Positions 45,663 through 54,218 are shown, numbered from the stretch's first letter. The stretch is 64,000 nt of DNA from Lacinutrix himadriensis (GCF_001418105.1 NZ_LIQI01000019.1:186001-250000), one strand, 5' to 3'. The notes: generated by a model not told the origin, from the letters alone. Numbers and translations: made by a program.

Positions 45663-46016
45663 TTAGATTGCGATTTTTTTAATTAATGAATTAAGCATTT
45701 TCTCTATTTGCAATGACAAGTTATTTATTTCGTTTAAATCATCTAATTTCAAAAAACCTAAGTTGATTGCGATTTGTAATTGCGTTTGCATTTCGAATAA
45801 TGAACCTCTAGCAATGTTTAAAAAACGAATATAATCTTTTGTATAATTTCTTCCGTAGCCTTCTGCTATATTTGAAGAAATAGAAACAGAACTTCTTTTT
45901 ATCTGAGAAGTAAGCCCAAATTTTTCATCTTTAGGAAAATCGTTTAAAAGCTTGTAAACAAGAGTAACCATGTTTACCGATTTTTGCCAAACGATTAAAT
46001 CTCTATAACTTTTCAT
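45663..46016 (-). CDS. Free-standing four-helix-bundle (S23/bAvd family) protein
   Basis: 117 residues, all helical. 'SYRDLIVWQKSVNMV' N-terminus, 'LTSQIKRSSVSISSNIAEGYGR' and 'DYIRFLNIARGSLFEMQTQLQIA' are the signature of the 23S rRNA intervening-sequence protein (S23) family, which also includes the Avd accessory protein of diversity-generating retroelements. Relatives form pentameric barrels that bind nucleic acid. There is no rRNA and no reverse transcriptase in the window, so neither classical context applies. It stands between tilS (18 bases) and a lipase, just downstream on its strand of a purine-rich microsatellite. The function of free-standing copies is unknown. Confidence 0.88.
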   Translation of the reverse strand: MKSYRDLIVWQKSVNMVTLVYKLLNDFPKDEKFGLTSQIKRSSVSISSNIAEGYGRNYTKDYIRFLNIARGSLFEMQTQLQIAINLGFLKLDDLNEINNLSLQIEKMLNSLIKKIAI

Positions 46017-46070
46017 TTATCAAATTTAAGCATTTAACTTTTTGTATGCTTTTTTTCTTTTCTAAAAAGA

Positions 46071-46206
46071 CCTTTTTCCTCTATTGCCTTTTCCCTCTTC
46101 CCTCTTTCCTCTTTCCTCTTTCCTCTTTCCCCTTTCCTCTTTTCTCTTTTCTCTTTTGCCTTATCCCTTTTCCCTTTTGCCTTTTCCTCTTACCCCTTTT
46201 CTACTT
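46071..46206. repeat. Strand-asymmetric polypyrimidine/polypurine microsatellite
   Basis: About 136 bases are almost all C and T on the plus strand (G/A on the minus strand), built from slipped units such as CTTTCCT repeated three to four times, then CTTTTCT and CCCTTTTG variants. It begins inside the last codons of the lipase gene (stop 46190-46192) and extends to about 55 bases before the S23 start. It could form triplex DNA or stall transcription. Confidence 0.85.
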
Positions 46207-47023
46207 CAGCATCTAGCCATGCAATTATGGACTCCATTAATTCTTCTTTACAAAAATCATAATGCAGTTCATGATAGCCATCTTCAAAAAGCTTCAAATC
46301 TGCTTTTGGTGTATTATCGGTAAAAGCTTTAGAAGCTTCCCAACTAGTAATTTTATCTCCTGTACCGTGACAAACTAGCATTGGAAGATTTAAGGTGTTG
46401 GCATTTGCAATAGCATATTCGCCTGCATCAAAAACAGGAAAAGAATACATTGGACTAATTTTATCGTGAACCAGCGGATCTTTTTGATAACGTGCTACTT
46501 CCGCTTTATCTCTAGAAATTCCGGAAGCATCTAATTCGCTTGGTAGGGTAATACCTGGCAAGATATTAAGCATAAAACGACCTAAAGACACTTTCCATTT
46601 TGGCGGATTAAAGGCTAAGCGTAGCAACGGACTAGTAGCAACTACGGCTTTAATTTGCGATGGATTTTTTAAAGCATAATTAATCACCACATTTCCTCCC
46701 ATACTATGTCCGTAAACAAAAACAGGTAGGTTCGGATTGCGTTTTTTAGCTTCTAAAACGGCAATATCTAAACAATCTAATAGCAATTGATAACTAGAAA
46801 CATGTCCGCGTTTCCCTTTTGTTTTTCCATGTCCGATTTGATCATAAGCCAAAACCGCATACTTATTTGCGGTTAATTCTGGGATAACAAAAGGGTTATA
46901 GCGGCCTAAATGTTCGCCCATACCGTGGAGTAAAACTACGGTTGCTTTTGGATTTTCTGGTTGCCAATATTCGGCATGTATAACCTGTTTTTCAATTGTT
47001 AACGGAAATGTATTATGTACCAT
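46190..47023 (-). CDS. Alpha/beta hydrolase, monoacylglycerol lipase/lysophospholipase-like
   Basis: 277 residues. 'VVLLHGMGEHLGRY' near 30-43, 'DQIGHGKTKGKRGHV', nucleophile in 'VYGHSMGGNVVINYAL' near 113, Asp in 'CHGTGDKITSW' near 228 and His in 'EDGYHELHYD' near 257 match the monoglyceride lipase (Hydrolase_4) group. Cytoplasmic, no signal peptide. The last codons ('AEVEKG') lie in the purine tract, so the C-terminus may have been re-cut by repeat growth. It follows pabB by 5 bases, so the two are probably cotranscribed. Confidence 0.9.
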   Translation of the reverse strand: MVHNTFPLTIEKQVIHAEYWQPENPKATVVLLHGMGEHLGRYNPFVIPELTANKYAVLAYDQIGHGKTKGKRGHVSSYQLLLDCLDIAVLEAKKRNPNLPVFVYGHSMGGNVVINYALKNPSQIKAVVATSPLLRLAFNPPKWKVSLGRFMLNILPGITLPSELDASGISRDKAEVARYQKDPLVHDKISPMYSFPVFDAGEYAIANANTLNLPMLVCHGTGDKITSWEASKAFTDNTPKADLKLFEDGYHELHYDFCKEELMESIIAWLDAEVEKG

Positions 47024-47028
47024 ATAAA

Positions 47029-48357
47029 TTAATTTTCTAGAACCTCACGCATTGCTTTTGCTTTCACCAAACATTCTTCATATTCTTTTAAAGGAACGCT
47101 TTTTGCCGTTATTGCTCCACCAACAGAATACGAAACATATTTATTGGTAGCATTGTATAATATACTGCGAATAACCACATTAAAATCGAAATTCCCTTTT
47201 GGCGAAAAATAGCCAACAGCACCAGAATACAAGCCACGTTTGGTTTCTTCTAAATCTTCAATAATTTGCATTGCTGAAATTTTTGGTGCGCCAGTCATGC
47301 TTCCCATTGGGAAAGTAGTTTGCATAATATCTACAGGATGTGTCTCTTTTTTTACTTTAGAAACTACCGTAGAAATCATTTGATGCACTTGATCAAACGA
47401 ATATATTTTACACAATTCTTTGACTTTAACGCTTCCTTTTTTTGCAGTTTTAGACAAGTCGTTACGGACTAAATCTACAATCATTATGTTTTCGCTTCGT
47501 TCTTTATCGTCATGCTTTAATTCGTATTTTAAAGCTTGATCTTCATTGTGATTGGCGCTTCGTTTTGCAGTTCCTTTTATAGGTTGCGAAACAATATTGT
47601 TGCCTTTCTTTTTAATATATCTTTCTGGCGAAGCACTCAGTAAGTATTTATCATTGCACTTTAAAAAAGTAGCAAAAGGTGCTTGCGAAATAGCGTTGAG
47701 CTTATTGTAGGTTTCTAGCGGATTAATTTCTGTTTCTTCGGCATAGAATTCTTGGCAAAAATTAGCTTCATAAATATCTCCTCGATGGATATGTGCAAGC
47801 ATTTTGTCTAGCTTACGGAAGTATTCGTCTTTGTGAATGCGGAGTTTGATTTTGATAGGCTTCTCTGAGACCTTTCGATCGAGTTTACCCTGAGCGCAGT
47901 CGAAGGGCTCCGTGTGACATTCGGTTAAAGAATGAATCTCTTTTAAATCTTCTTCCAATTCATCATCTACCGCATTTAGATATTTAATCTTTACCGTATT
48001 TCCTTTAATTAAAAATATTTTTTTTGGTTGAAAAAAGTATACATCCGGAAACTGTAATCCGTCAAAATTTGCAGATTCTAATTCCTCTGCATCGTTTTTA
48101 AGATCGTAGGTTAGATACCCAAAAATCCAATCGTTGGTAATGGATTGATATTCCTTCAGCTTCACAAAACCATTGGTATAATCGGTTTGTATACTAGTAA
48201 AAGCATCTACAGCTAAAACAGCATCATAACTGGAGTATTTTGATGTATGACTATTAGAATCTAGCCAAACTACATCATCAAATTGCTGACTCCATAGCAA
48301 CAACTGTTGCTTGAAGGTTTCTATCGACTTTGGTTTATGTTTTGTTGTTGTTCTCAA
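47029..48357 (-). CDS. pabB: Aminodeoxychorismate synthase component I (PabB), carrying a REP insertion
   Basis: 442 residues. Makes aminodeoxychorismate for folate from chorismate and ammonia. The C-terminal chorismate-binding domain has 'IYEANFCQEFYAEE' near 210, 'SPERYIKKKGNNIVSQPIKGTAKRS' near 255, 'MIVDLVRNDLSKTAK' near 302, 'FPMGSMTGAPKISAM' near 355 and 'YSVGGAITAKSVPLKEYEEC'. Residues about 147-163 ('TEPFDCAQGKLDRKV') are the in-frame translation of a dispersed REP palindrome (47867-47919) in the link between the N-terminal and catalytic parts. The enzyme is likely still active since the insert is in a loop. The glutamine amidotransferase PabA is not adjacent. Confidence 0.92.
   Translation of the reverse strand: MRTTTKHKPKSIETFKQQLLLWSQQFDDVVWLDSNSHTSKYSSYDAVLAVDAFTSIQTDYTNGFVKLKEYQSITNDWIFGYLTYDLKNDAEELESANFDGLQFPDVYFFQPKKIFLIKGNTVKIKYLNAVDDELEEDLKEIHSLTECHTEPFDCAQGKLDRKVSEKPIKIKLRIHKDEYFRKLDKMLAHIHRGDIYEANFCQEFYAEETEINPLETYNKLNAISQAPFATFLKCNDKYLLSASPERYIKKKGNNIVSQPIKGTAKRSANHNEDQALKYELKHDDKERSENIMIVDLVRNDLSKTAKKGSVKVKELCKIYSFDQVHQMISTVVSKVKKETHPVDIMQTTFPMGSMTGAPKISAMQIIEDLEETKRGLYSGAVGYFSPKGNFDFNVVIRSILYNATNKYVSYSVGGAITAKSVPLKEYEECLVKAKAMREVLEN
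47867..47919. repeat. REP-like palindrome inserted in frame in pabB
   Basis: 53 bp with a core CCCTGAGCGCAGTCGAAGGG that pairs around CCCT/AGGG and ends TGTGACA. It is much more GC-rich than the gene around it and has the GCGCAGTCGAAG signature of flavobacterial intergenic repeats (compare 38573). Its length and codon phase leave pabB open. Confidence 0.82.
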
Positions 48358-48437
48358 TAAAAAAATATTACGTGTAAAGTTAATCAGAATAGTTAAAAAA
48401 TAATATCTTTTCGGGATTAGATTAAATCCTTTCTTAA

Positions 48438-49327
48438 ATGTATCAGATATCCAACGAGTTACTACAGATTGCTATTAAAAAAATTGGCGCAGAACTTTGC
48501 GAAATTTCTTCCGTAAAGACAACACGCCATTTATGTGGGACGCAAACCCTAATATTTGGGGAAGCTTTGCTCCTAACCTATTTCCTGTAATTGGTGCTTT
48601 AAAAAATAATACATACATTTTTGAAGGCAAAACCTATACCATGCCAAAACATGGTTTTATTAGGCATAATACGGATATAAAATGCATTAAAGAAACGAAA
48701 AACAGCCTTGCTTTTCAGCTTACATACAATGACGAGCTACTGAAAATGTATCCTTTTAAATGCAGCTATACCATAAGTTATACTTTAGAAAACAACCAAT
48801 TAATAGTACATCATGAAATTTGCAATCTCGATACAAAGACGATGTATTTTAATCTTGGCGGACATCCAGCTTTTAAATGTCCGGTGTATACAGATGAAAA
48901 ATATACCGACTACAGCCTCCTTTTTGAACATAGCGAAACCGCAGAAACTTATTTATTAAATACCGAAAATGGTTTGATTTCTAATCGTACAAAACCCGTT
49001 TTTAAAGACACTAACGCAATACCTTTAGATTATAATTTATTTAAAAAAGATGCGCTTATTTTTAAAGATTTAAAATCTAGAAAAGTAAAGCTACACAGCA
49101 AAACAAAAGGAGATATTTTAACGGTAACCCATACCGATTTTCCGCATTTAGGTATTTGGGCAAAACCAAATGCCGACTATGTTTGTATAGAACCTTGGTT
49201 AGGTTATGCAGATACCGAAACCACAAACCAAGATATAACCACTAAAGAAGGCATTATGAAGCTAGATGCAAACCGCAAATTTAAAGCGAAATACACCATA
49301 GAAATACATAAAGCGCATTTAGTGTAA
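48438..49327 (+). CDS. Aldose 1-epimerase family protein (frame shifted near the N-terminus)
   Basis: Mutarotase-fold protein of the YihR/GalM-like group; interconverts sugar anomers. From ATG 48438 the frame reads 'MYQISNELLQIAIKKIGAEL' then 'CEISSVK' up to the AAA at 48515-48517; the family continuation 'DNTPFMWDANPNIWGSFAPN' is in the -1 frame, so one A appears to be missing. Downstream motifs: 'LFPVIGALKNNTYIFEGKTYTMPKHGFIRH' and 'NLGGHPAFKCPV', with catalytic His in the latter and Glu in 'CIEPWLGYAD'. A TTG at 48497 could start a shorter protein but would drop the conserved first strand. Real shift or base-calling error. Confidence 0.85.
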
Positions 49328-49342
49328 TTAATATATAAGTAG

Positions 49343-49350
49343 TAGCTTTG
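49343..49350 (+). promoter_or_regulatory. -7-like box for the DEAD-box helicase gene
   Basis: TAGCTTTG fits TAnnTTTG, with the ATG 18 bases downstream (49368). A -33 TTG at normal spacing is not evident. Confidence 0.5.
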
Positions 49351-49367
49351 CAGCTTATAACAAAACC

Positions 49368-50732
49368 ATGAGTACTTTTCAAGATTTAAATTTAAACACA
49401 CCTTTATACAACGCTTTAGATGATTTAGGTTTTACCATTCCTACACCTATTCAAGCAGAAGCCTTTAATGTGGTTTCTAGCGGAAAGGATATGGTTGGTA
49501 TCGCACAAACAGGAACAGGAAAAACCTTTGCCTATATGTTGCCTATTCTAAAAAACTTGTCTTATTCTAGACAAGAAAACCCTAGAGTTTTAGTTTTAGT
49601 ACCAACTAGAGAATTGGTTGTTCAGGTTGTGGATGAAATTGAAAAGCTTTCTAAATACATAAACAATCGTGTTTTAGGTGTTTATGGAGGAACGAATATT
49701 AACACCCAAAAGCAGGCTATTGCAGAAGGAATTGATATTCTTGTTGCTACTCCTGGTAGAATGTACGATTTAGCTTTATCTAGAGTTTTACAGTTAAAAT
49801 CGATACAGAAATTAGTGATTGATGAAGTAGATGTGATGCTAGATTTAGGTTTTAGACATCAGCTTATTAATATTTTTGATATCCTTCCAGAAAAAAGACA
49901 GAACATTATGTTTTCTGCAACTATGACGGAAGATGTTAGTGAACTTATTAATGATTTCTTTATCCAACCAGAACGCGTTTCTATTGCTGTTTCTGGTACA
50001 CCGTTAGATAATATTGCACAAACAAAATATACGACACCTAACTTTCATACCAAACTGAATCTATTAAAACACTTGCTTCAAGATACCGAAGCGTATAATA
50101 AAGTTTTAATTTTTGTGGCTTATAAGAAAATGGCCGACCGTTTGTTTGAAGCTTTAGATGAAGAGTTTCATGAAGAACTTTGTGTGATTCACTCGAACAA
50201 AACACAAAACTACAGATTGCGAAGTATTGAGCAATTTAGAGAAGGTTTTAATCGAATTTTAGTGGCTACAGATGTAATGGCTCGTGGATTAGATATTGAT
50301 AATGTAAGTCATGTTATCAATTTTGACACGCCAGATTTCCCTGAAAACTACATGCATAGAATTGGTAGAACTGGTCGTGCAGAACGTGAAGGACAATCTA
50401 TTATTTTTACTACGGAAAAAGAGCAAGATTCTTTAGAAACTATCGAAGAATTAATGCAAATGGAAATTCCGCATTTAGCCATTCCTGATGAAGTAGTTAT
50501 TTCGGATGAATTAATAGAAGAAGAAAGACCACAGATAAAAGAACGTAACAATCCGCATAAACGTTTAAAAGACGAGGATGCTCCAGGACCTGCTTTCCAT
50601 GAAAAATCGGAAAAAAATTCGAAAGAAAACTTAGGAGGTTCGTACAAATTTAAAATTGCCGCGAAGTATAAGAAACCTAAAACGCGTGGGGATAAGAATT
50701 ACCAAAAGCATAATAAGAATAAGAAAAAATAG
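49368..50732 (+). CDS. DEAD-box ATP-dependent RNA helicase
   Basis: 454 residues. Q motif 'GFTIPTPIQ' (21-29), Walker A 'AQTGTGKT' (46-53), 'PTRELVVQ', 'TPGRMYD', 'DEVD' near 147 as motif II (a DExD variant rather than DEAD), 'SAT' near 186, 'VATDVMARGLDI' and 'HRIGRTGRAER' near 330. The C-terminal 80 residues are basic and low in complexity ('KYKKPKTRGDKNYQKHNKNKKK'), likely for RNA binding. Cold-shock or ribosome-assembly helicases have this build. Monocistronic. Confidence 0.95.
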   Translation: MSTFQDLNLNTPLYNALDDLGFTIPTPIQAEAFNVVSSGKDMVGIAQTGTGKTFAYMLPILKNLSYSRQENPRVLVLVPTRELVVQVVDEIEKLSKYINNRVLGVYGGTNINTQKQAIAEGIDILVATPGRMYDLALSRVLQLKSIQKLVIDEVDVMLDLGFRHQLINIFDILPEKRQNIMFSATMTEDVSELINDFFIQPERVSIAVSGTPLDNIAQTKYTTPNFHTKLNLLKHLLQDTEAYNKVLIFVAYKKMADRLFEALDEEFHEELCVIHSNKTQNYRLRSIEQFREGFNRILVATDVMARGLDIDNVSHVINFDTPDFPENYMHRIGRTGRAEREGQSIIFTTEKEQDSLETIEELMQMEIPHLAIPDEVVISDELIEEERPQIKERNNPHKRLKDEDAPGPAFHEKSEKNSKENLGGSYKFKIAAKYKKPKTRGDKNYQKHNKNKKK

Positions 50733-50948
50733 TATTCCGTGTTCAGTCGCAGTGTACAGTTGTTTTTGCTTCTATTGCTGATTTATTTTAATTAGAAGAA
50801 TTGTAATCCAATAAAACATGGTGTTTTTATTAGGCTGTTTGTACATTATAGCATCCATCATTTGTCTTCGGTCTTCGGTCATGGAATTTTTCTAATAAAA
50901 TATTATCTTTCCGTTTTCGTTACACTTAAAACTAACTAAAGGTATTTC
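50733..50948. repeat. Gap with short degenerate repeats
   Basis: No gene supported. It holds CCGTGTTCAGT(CG)CAGTGTACAG near 50735-50760, whose CCGTGTTCAGT part also follows panB (27768-27778), and a tandem GTCTTCGGTCTTCGGTC at 50871-50887. These look like eroded microsatellite-like dispersed sequences. Confidence 0.5.
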
Positions 50949-51539
50949 ATGTCAACTGCTATTTTTAATTTATTTCCTAACCTAGAACCTTTTCATCATG
51001 ACACCCATTATGAAGATTTGTTTTTAAATCAGAATTGGGTTTTAGTAAATGGCATTACCAATAAAAAAGCGGTTTATATTTTTAAAGATGAAAACACACT
51101 TCATATTATAGAAAACGAAAACACCTCAGAAACTTCTTGGTGTATCGATGTAAAAAACACTTTTTCTATTGAAACGGAAGACGGAAAAACTACCGTAAAA
51201 GCATATTTTAAAGACGACGATATTTTAGTTTTAAACCGAATACAAACAGACGATTGTGCAGTTTTTATAAACGAAGACCGTTGTTCGGAAACATTAAACA
51301 CATTGGAAGACGTACAGCAATTTCTTCATAATAAATATAAGGGAAAAGCGGCTAGTTTAATATCGGATCACGAGTTTTACTATATTGAAAAAGCTGAAGA
51401 ATTTGGACCTTTTACCGTAGCACAACTTTCTGAAAAAGTAGAAAACAAAAAAATAAGTATCTTCTGTTTTGTTAGAGATGTTAATGAACACAACTACAAT
51501 AAACGCCTTCGTATTCGAGATTTAATACGGGAATTATAG
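50949..51539 (+). CDS. Hypothetical protein with C-terminal GYF_2-like domain
   Basis: 196 residues. The N-terminal 130 residues are beta-rich and unfamiliar ('NWVLVNGITNKKAVYIFKDENTLHIIENEN'). The last 65 ('HEFYYIEKAEEFGPFTVAQLSEKV...CFVRDVNEHNYNKRLRIRDLI') match the GYF_2 (DUF4339) pattern: aromatic strand, 'GPFTxxQL', then a helix. GYF_2 domains usually bind Pro-rich peptides. Cytoplasmic. No operon partner. Confidence 0.75.
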   Translation: MSTAIFNLFPNLEPFHHDTHYEDLFLNQNWVLVNGITNKKAVYIFKDENTLHIIENENTSETSWCIDVKNTFSIETEDGKTTVKAYFKDDDILVLNRIQTDDCAVFINEDRCSETLNTLEDVQQFLHNKYKGKAASLISDHEFYYIEKAEEFGPFTVAQLSEKVENKKISIFCFVRDVNEHNYNKRLRIRDLIREL

Positions 51540-51548
51540 TTTTTTTTT

Positions 51549-51592
51549 CATTTTAAATACCTACAAGGTTAAAAAAACCTTGCAGGTATTTT
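51549..51592. terminator. Bidirectional terminator between convergent genes
   Basis: Stem AATACCTACAAGGTT / AACCTTGCAGGTATT (about 51556-51590) with one mismatch, with T-rich runs on both sides, between the stops at 51539 and 51602. Confidence 0.85.
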
Positions 51593-51601
51593 ATAATATA
51601 A

Positions 51602-51982
51602 TTACTCTTTTTGCAATGCTCTTAAAAGAAGAATTCCAATTCTAGCAATAATAAAAGTTAGCAACCCAAATAGCGCTGTTAATAAAGACACTTTTAGTCC
51701 TCCGGCAAAAACCGCTGGATCTGCATTTCCCATTGCTTCTAAAGAATCGAAAGCCGAAATTAATCCGAAAACAGAAGCAAAAAAGCCAATCACCAATCCG
51801 AGAAGACTACTATCTGTTGCTAGTTTTAGCATCTTTTTGGAAACAGCATTATTCTTCTTTACATCCATAAATCCTTTAATTAAAAAGAAAATAGAAAGTA
51901 ATAAACAGATTAGTATTAAGGTCATCATAAAGAATCCTCCTTCTTCAAAACGATCTGCAATTTGAATGGTTAAAAATCTCAT
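51602..51982 (-). CDS. Short MotA/TolQ/ExbB-like membrane protein
   Basis: 126 residues with three membrane helices (about 15-36, 55-75, 97-120). 'LLGLVIGFFASVFGLISAFDSLEA' and 'GGLKVSLLTALFGLLTFIIARIGI' correspond to the two conserved helices of the MotA/TolQ/ExbB channel, but the cytoplasmic domain is missing and no ExbD/MotB partner is adjacent. Such short forms are known in Bacteroidota; they could act as a small proton or ion channel unit. Role unknown. Confidence 0.75.
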   Translation of the reverse strand: MRFLTIQIADRFEEGGFFMMTLILICLLLSIFFLIKGFMDVKKNNAVSKKMLKLATDSSLLGLVIGFFASVFGLISAFDSLEAMGNADPAVFAGGLKVSLLTALFGLLTFIIARIGILLLRALQKE

Positions 51983-52360
51983 AAGTATTGGTTTTAATTA
52001 AACATAGAGCAAACATAAAATACTTTATTCGTTCTAAAACAGAAATGCGATAGACTACCAATTTAGCAATGGTATTAACGGGAAGGTTAAAACAAGTACT
52101 AAATCTGTTATTCGTCTACAAAAAATATAATGGCGCAAAAAATATAGTATTATTGTAAATTACAAAGACTGTATGTTTTTATATAAAATAATATGCATTA
52201 TTAAGTTCGAGTAATTTGCGATAGAAAAATCGTTTACAAGAATTACTATTTAAAATAAATTACTAATTCTCGATACAAATTTCATGTTCGAAAAAACATG
52301 AAATCCACTCGAATTGACAAAATGTAAACCAAAAAGACAACGGATAAATTAAACCTCTAG
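51983..52360. other. 378-base intergenic region
   Basis: No gene supported. A stem-loop TTTCATGTTCGAAAAAACATGAAA lies at about 52281-52304. No T run follows, so it may be a regulatory or processing element in the leader of the LytS-type kinase gene at 52361. The rest is AT-rich. Confidence 0.4.
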
Positions 52361-53413
52361 ATGTTTACCAAAAAAGACATTTTAAATAAAACAGGCCAAA
52401 TTACACTTCACATTATTTTCTGGGGTGTTGTGCTCTTGTTCTTTACTTATTTTTTTGGTGTTGGTAGTAAAAACTATGAAGGGACCTTAACGTTTTCCTT
52501 ATTTTTATTACCAATAACCATAGCAACGACCTATGTTTCTATCTATAAATTAATACCAGATTATTTAGTCACTAAACGCTATTTCCGATTTGTTTTATAC
52601 AGCGTGTACACGATAATTATTTCGGGATATCTAATCATGGTTTCCGTTTTTTTTAGCCTGATATATGTATCCAATTTTAAGTATGCGGATATGAATCCGT
52701 TAACGAGAAATATTATTTTAATTACCACAGCGGTTTACATCGTGGTGGTTTTGGTTAGTGCTTTTAAATTATTAAAATTGAATTTAAACCATGCCGAAAA
52801 AACAAAAGCATTAGAAACTAAAATTCTCGATAGTCAGCTAAAATTAAAAGAACAAGAGTTGCACTATTTAAAGATGCAGATTCATCCACATTTTTTGTTT
52901 AACACCTTAAATACCATGTATGGTTTCGCTTTAAAAAAAGCAGATGAAACGCCAGAAATGATATTGAAGCTTTCTAATCTATTGGATTACTTACTATATC
53001 AAGTAGATAAACCTTTTGTGCTTTTAGTGGATGAAATAAATCATATAAAAGATTATATCGCTTTAGAAAAAATGCGCTTTAATAAGACACTAGATATTAC
53101 TTTTAATAGTGAAGCGATTAACGAAACCACCAAAATAGCACCCATGCTTTTGCTTCCGTTTATAGAAAACAGTTTTAAACATGGAAGCATAAAAAATGGC
53201 GTTCTAAAAATTGAAATTGATTTAGCTACCACTCCAGAAAACATTCTTTTTTCCATTAAAAACACAAGTGCTATTCCCGAAAACGCAAATAAAGGTATCG
53301 GTTTGCAGAACATAAAAAAAAGGTTAGATTTACTCTATAAGAATAAGTACGACTTAGAAATTGATACTTCGGAAAACTTTTTTAAAGTAGCTTTAAAACT
53401 AAATATCGACTAA
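52361..53413 (+). CDS. LytS/YehU-type sensor histidine kinase
   Basis: 350 residues. Four membrane helices (about 15-35, 42-62, 75-100, 115-138) and a cytoplasmic His_kinase domain with 'LHYLKMQIHPHFLFNTLNTMYGF' near 167-190, the phosphoacceptor His in the HPHFLFN box, 'LLLPFIENSFKHG' as N box and 'NKGIGLQNIKKRL' as G box. Its stop is immediately followed by the LytTR regulator, a classical two-component pair. The signal sensed is unknown. Confidence 0.93.
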   Translation: MFTKKDILNKTGQITLHIIFWGVVLLFFTYFFGVGSKNYEGTLTFSLFLLPITIATTYVSIYKLIPDYLVTKRYFRFVLYSVYTIIISGYLIMVSVFFSLIYVSNFKYADMNPLTRNIILITTAVYIVVVLVSAFKLLKLNLNHAEKTKALETKILDSQLKLKEQELHYLKMQIHPHFLFNTLNTMYGFALKKADETPEMILKLSNLLDYLLYQVDKPFVLLVDEINHIKDYIALEKMRFNKTLDITFNSEAINETTKIAPMLLLPFIENSFKHGSIKNGVLKIEIDLATTPENILFSIKNTSAIPENANKGIGLQNIKKRLDLLYKNKYDLEIDTSENFFKVALKLNID

Positions 53414-54130
53414 TTGCAAGATCAAAAAAACATACACTGCCTGATTGTTGATGACGAAGCTATTGCTCGAGAAATTATAGCTACGCATCTTTCTAAAATC
53501 GACAATATAAACGTTGTCGCAAGTTGCAGTAATGCGATGGAAGCCTTTAATGTAATAAGTAATCATACCATCGATTTGGTTTTTCTGGATATTAATATGC
53601 CAGAGATTTCTGGAATCTCTTTTGCTAAATCGATAAACAAAGACATTAAGATTATTTTCACCACGGCTTATAGAGATTATGCGGTTGAAGGTTTTGAATT
53701 ACAGGCTGTCGATTATCTATTAAAACCCATTCCGTTTGAACGTTTATTAAAAGCGGTAAACACCTATTTTGAAGTGTACAGTACTACGAAAGTAGAGACA
53801 GCAAAAGAAACAGAAACAGCCGATTTTATGTTTGTCCGTTCCGACAGACGTATGCTAAAAGTAGACTTTGAAGCGATCCTTTATGTAGAAAGTTATAGCG
53901 ATTATATAAAGATTCATTTAGCAAACGAAACCATTGTTACTCGGGAAACGATTAGTGCGATTGAAGCAAAGTTACCTTCGAATACATTTTTACGAATCCA
54001 TAGATCGTTTATAATTTCTTTACAAAGCATTACTTCATTTACCAACGAGCATGTTACTATAAAAGAAAAAGCGTTGCCAATTAGTAGAAGTTATAAAAAG
54101 GAGGTTTTAGCGTTGTTGGAAAAATATTAA
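53414..54130 (+). CDS. LytTR-family response regulator
   Basis: 238 residues. Receiver domain about 1-120 with the acidic pair in 'IVDDEAIA', phospho-Asp59 in 'LVFLDINMPE', Thr in 'FTTAYRDYAVEGF' and Lys in 'DYLLKP'. The LytTR DNA-binding domain is about 140-238 ('MFVRSDRRMLKVDFEAILYVESYSDYIKIH', 'FLRIHRSFIISLQSI'). The start is TTG at 53414, next base after the kinase stop. Likely partner of the preceding kinase. Confidence 0.93.
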   Translation: MQDQKNIHCLIVDDEAIAREIIATHLSKIDNINVVASCSNAMEAFNVISNHTIDLVFLDINMPEISGISFAKSINKDIKIIFTTAYRDYAVEGFELQAVDYLLKPIPFERLLKAVNTYFEVYSTTKVETAKETETADFMFVRSDRRMLKVDFEAILYVESYSDYIKIHLANETIVTRETISAIEAKLPSNTFLRIHRSFIISLQSITSFTNEHVTIKEKALPISRSYKKEVLALLEKY

Positions 54131-54142
54131 ATAAATAAAAAC

Positions 54143-54186
54143 GACCAACTTAAATTACTTTTTGTAATCAAGTTGGTCATTTTCTA
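54143..54186 (+). terminator. Terminator after the LytTR gene
   Basis: Stem GACCAACTT (54143-54151) / AAGTTGGTC (54170-54178) with an inner ATTAC/GTAAT stem and T-rich end; 12 bases after the stop. A/T runs on both sides allow use by the convergent lpd gene too. Confidence 0.8.
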
Positions 54187-54194
54187 TAATGAGA

Positions 54195-54212
54195 TTCCTG
54201 TCTTCGCAGGAA
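54195..54212. repeat. REP-like hairpin
   Basis: TTCCTGTCTTCGCAGGAA, one base different from the copy at 6088-6105. Located 7 bases past the lpd stop. Confidence 0.75.
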
Positions 54213-54218
54213 CTTGTG

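Noticed and set aside
45663-46206. Diversity-generating retroelement around the bAvd-like gene
   Set aside because: No reverse transcriptase, no template/variable repeat pair and no C-type lectin target in the window.
51983-52360. tRNA or small RNA gene in the gap before the LytS-type kinase
   Set aside because: No cloverleaf or TAnnTTTG promoter could be assembled; only a single stem-loop is present.
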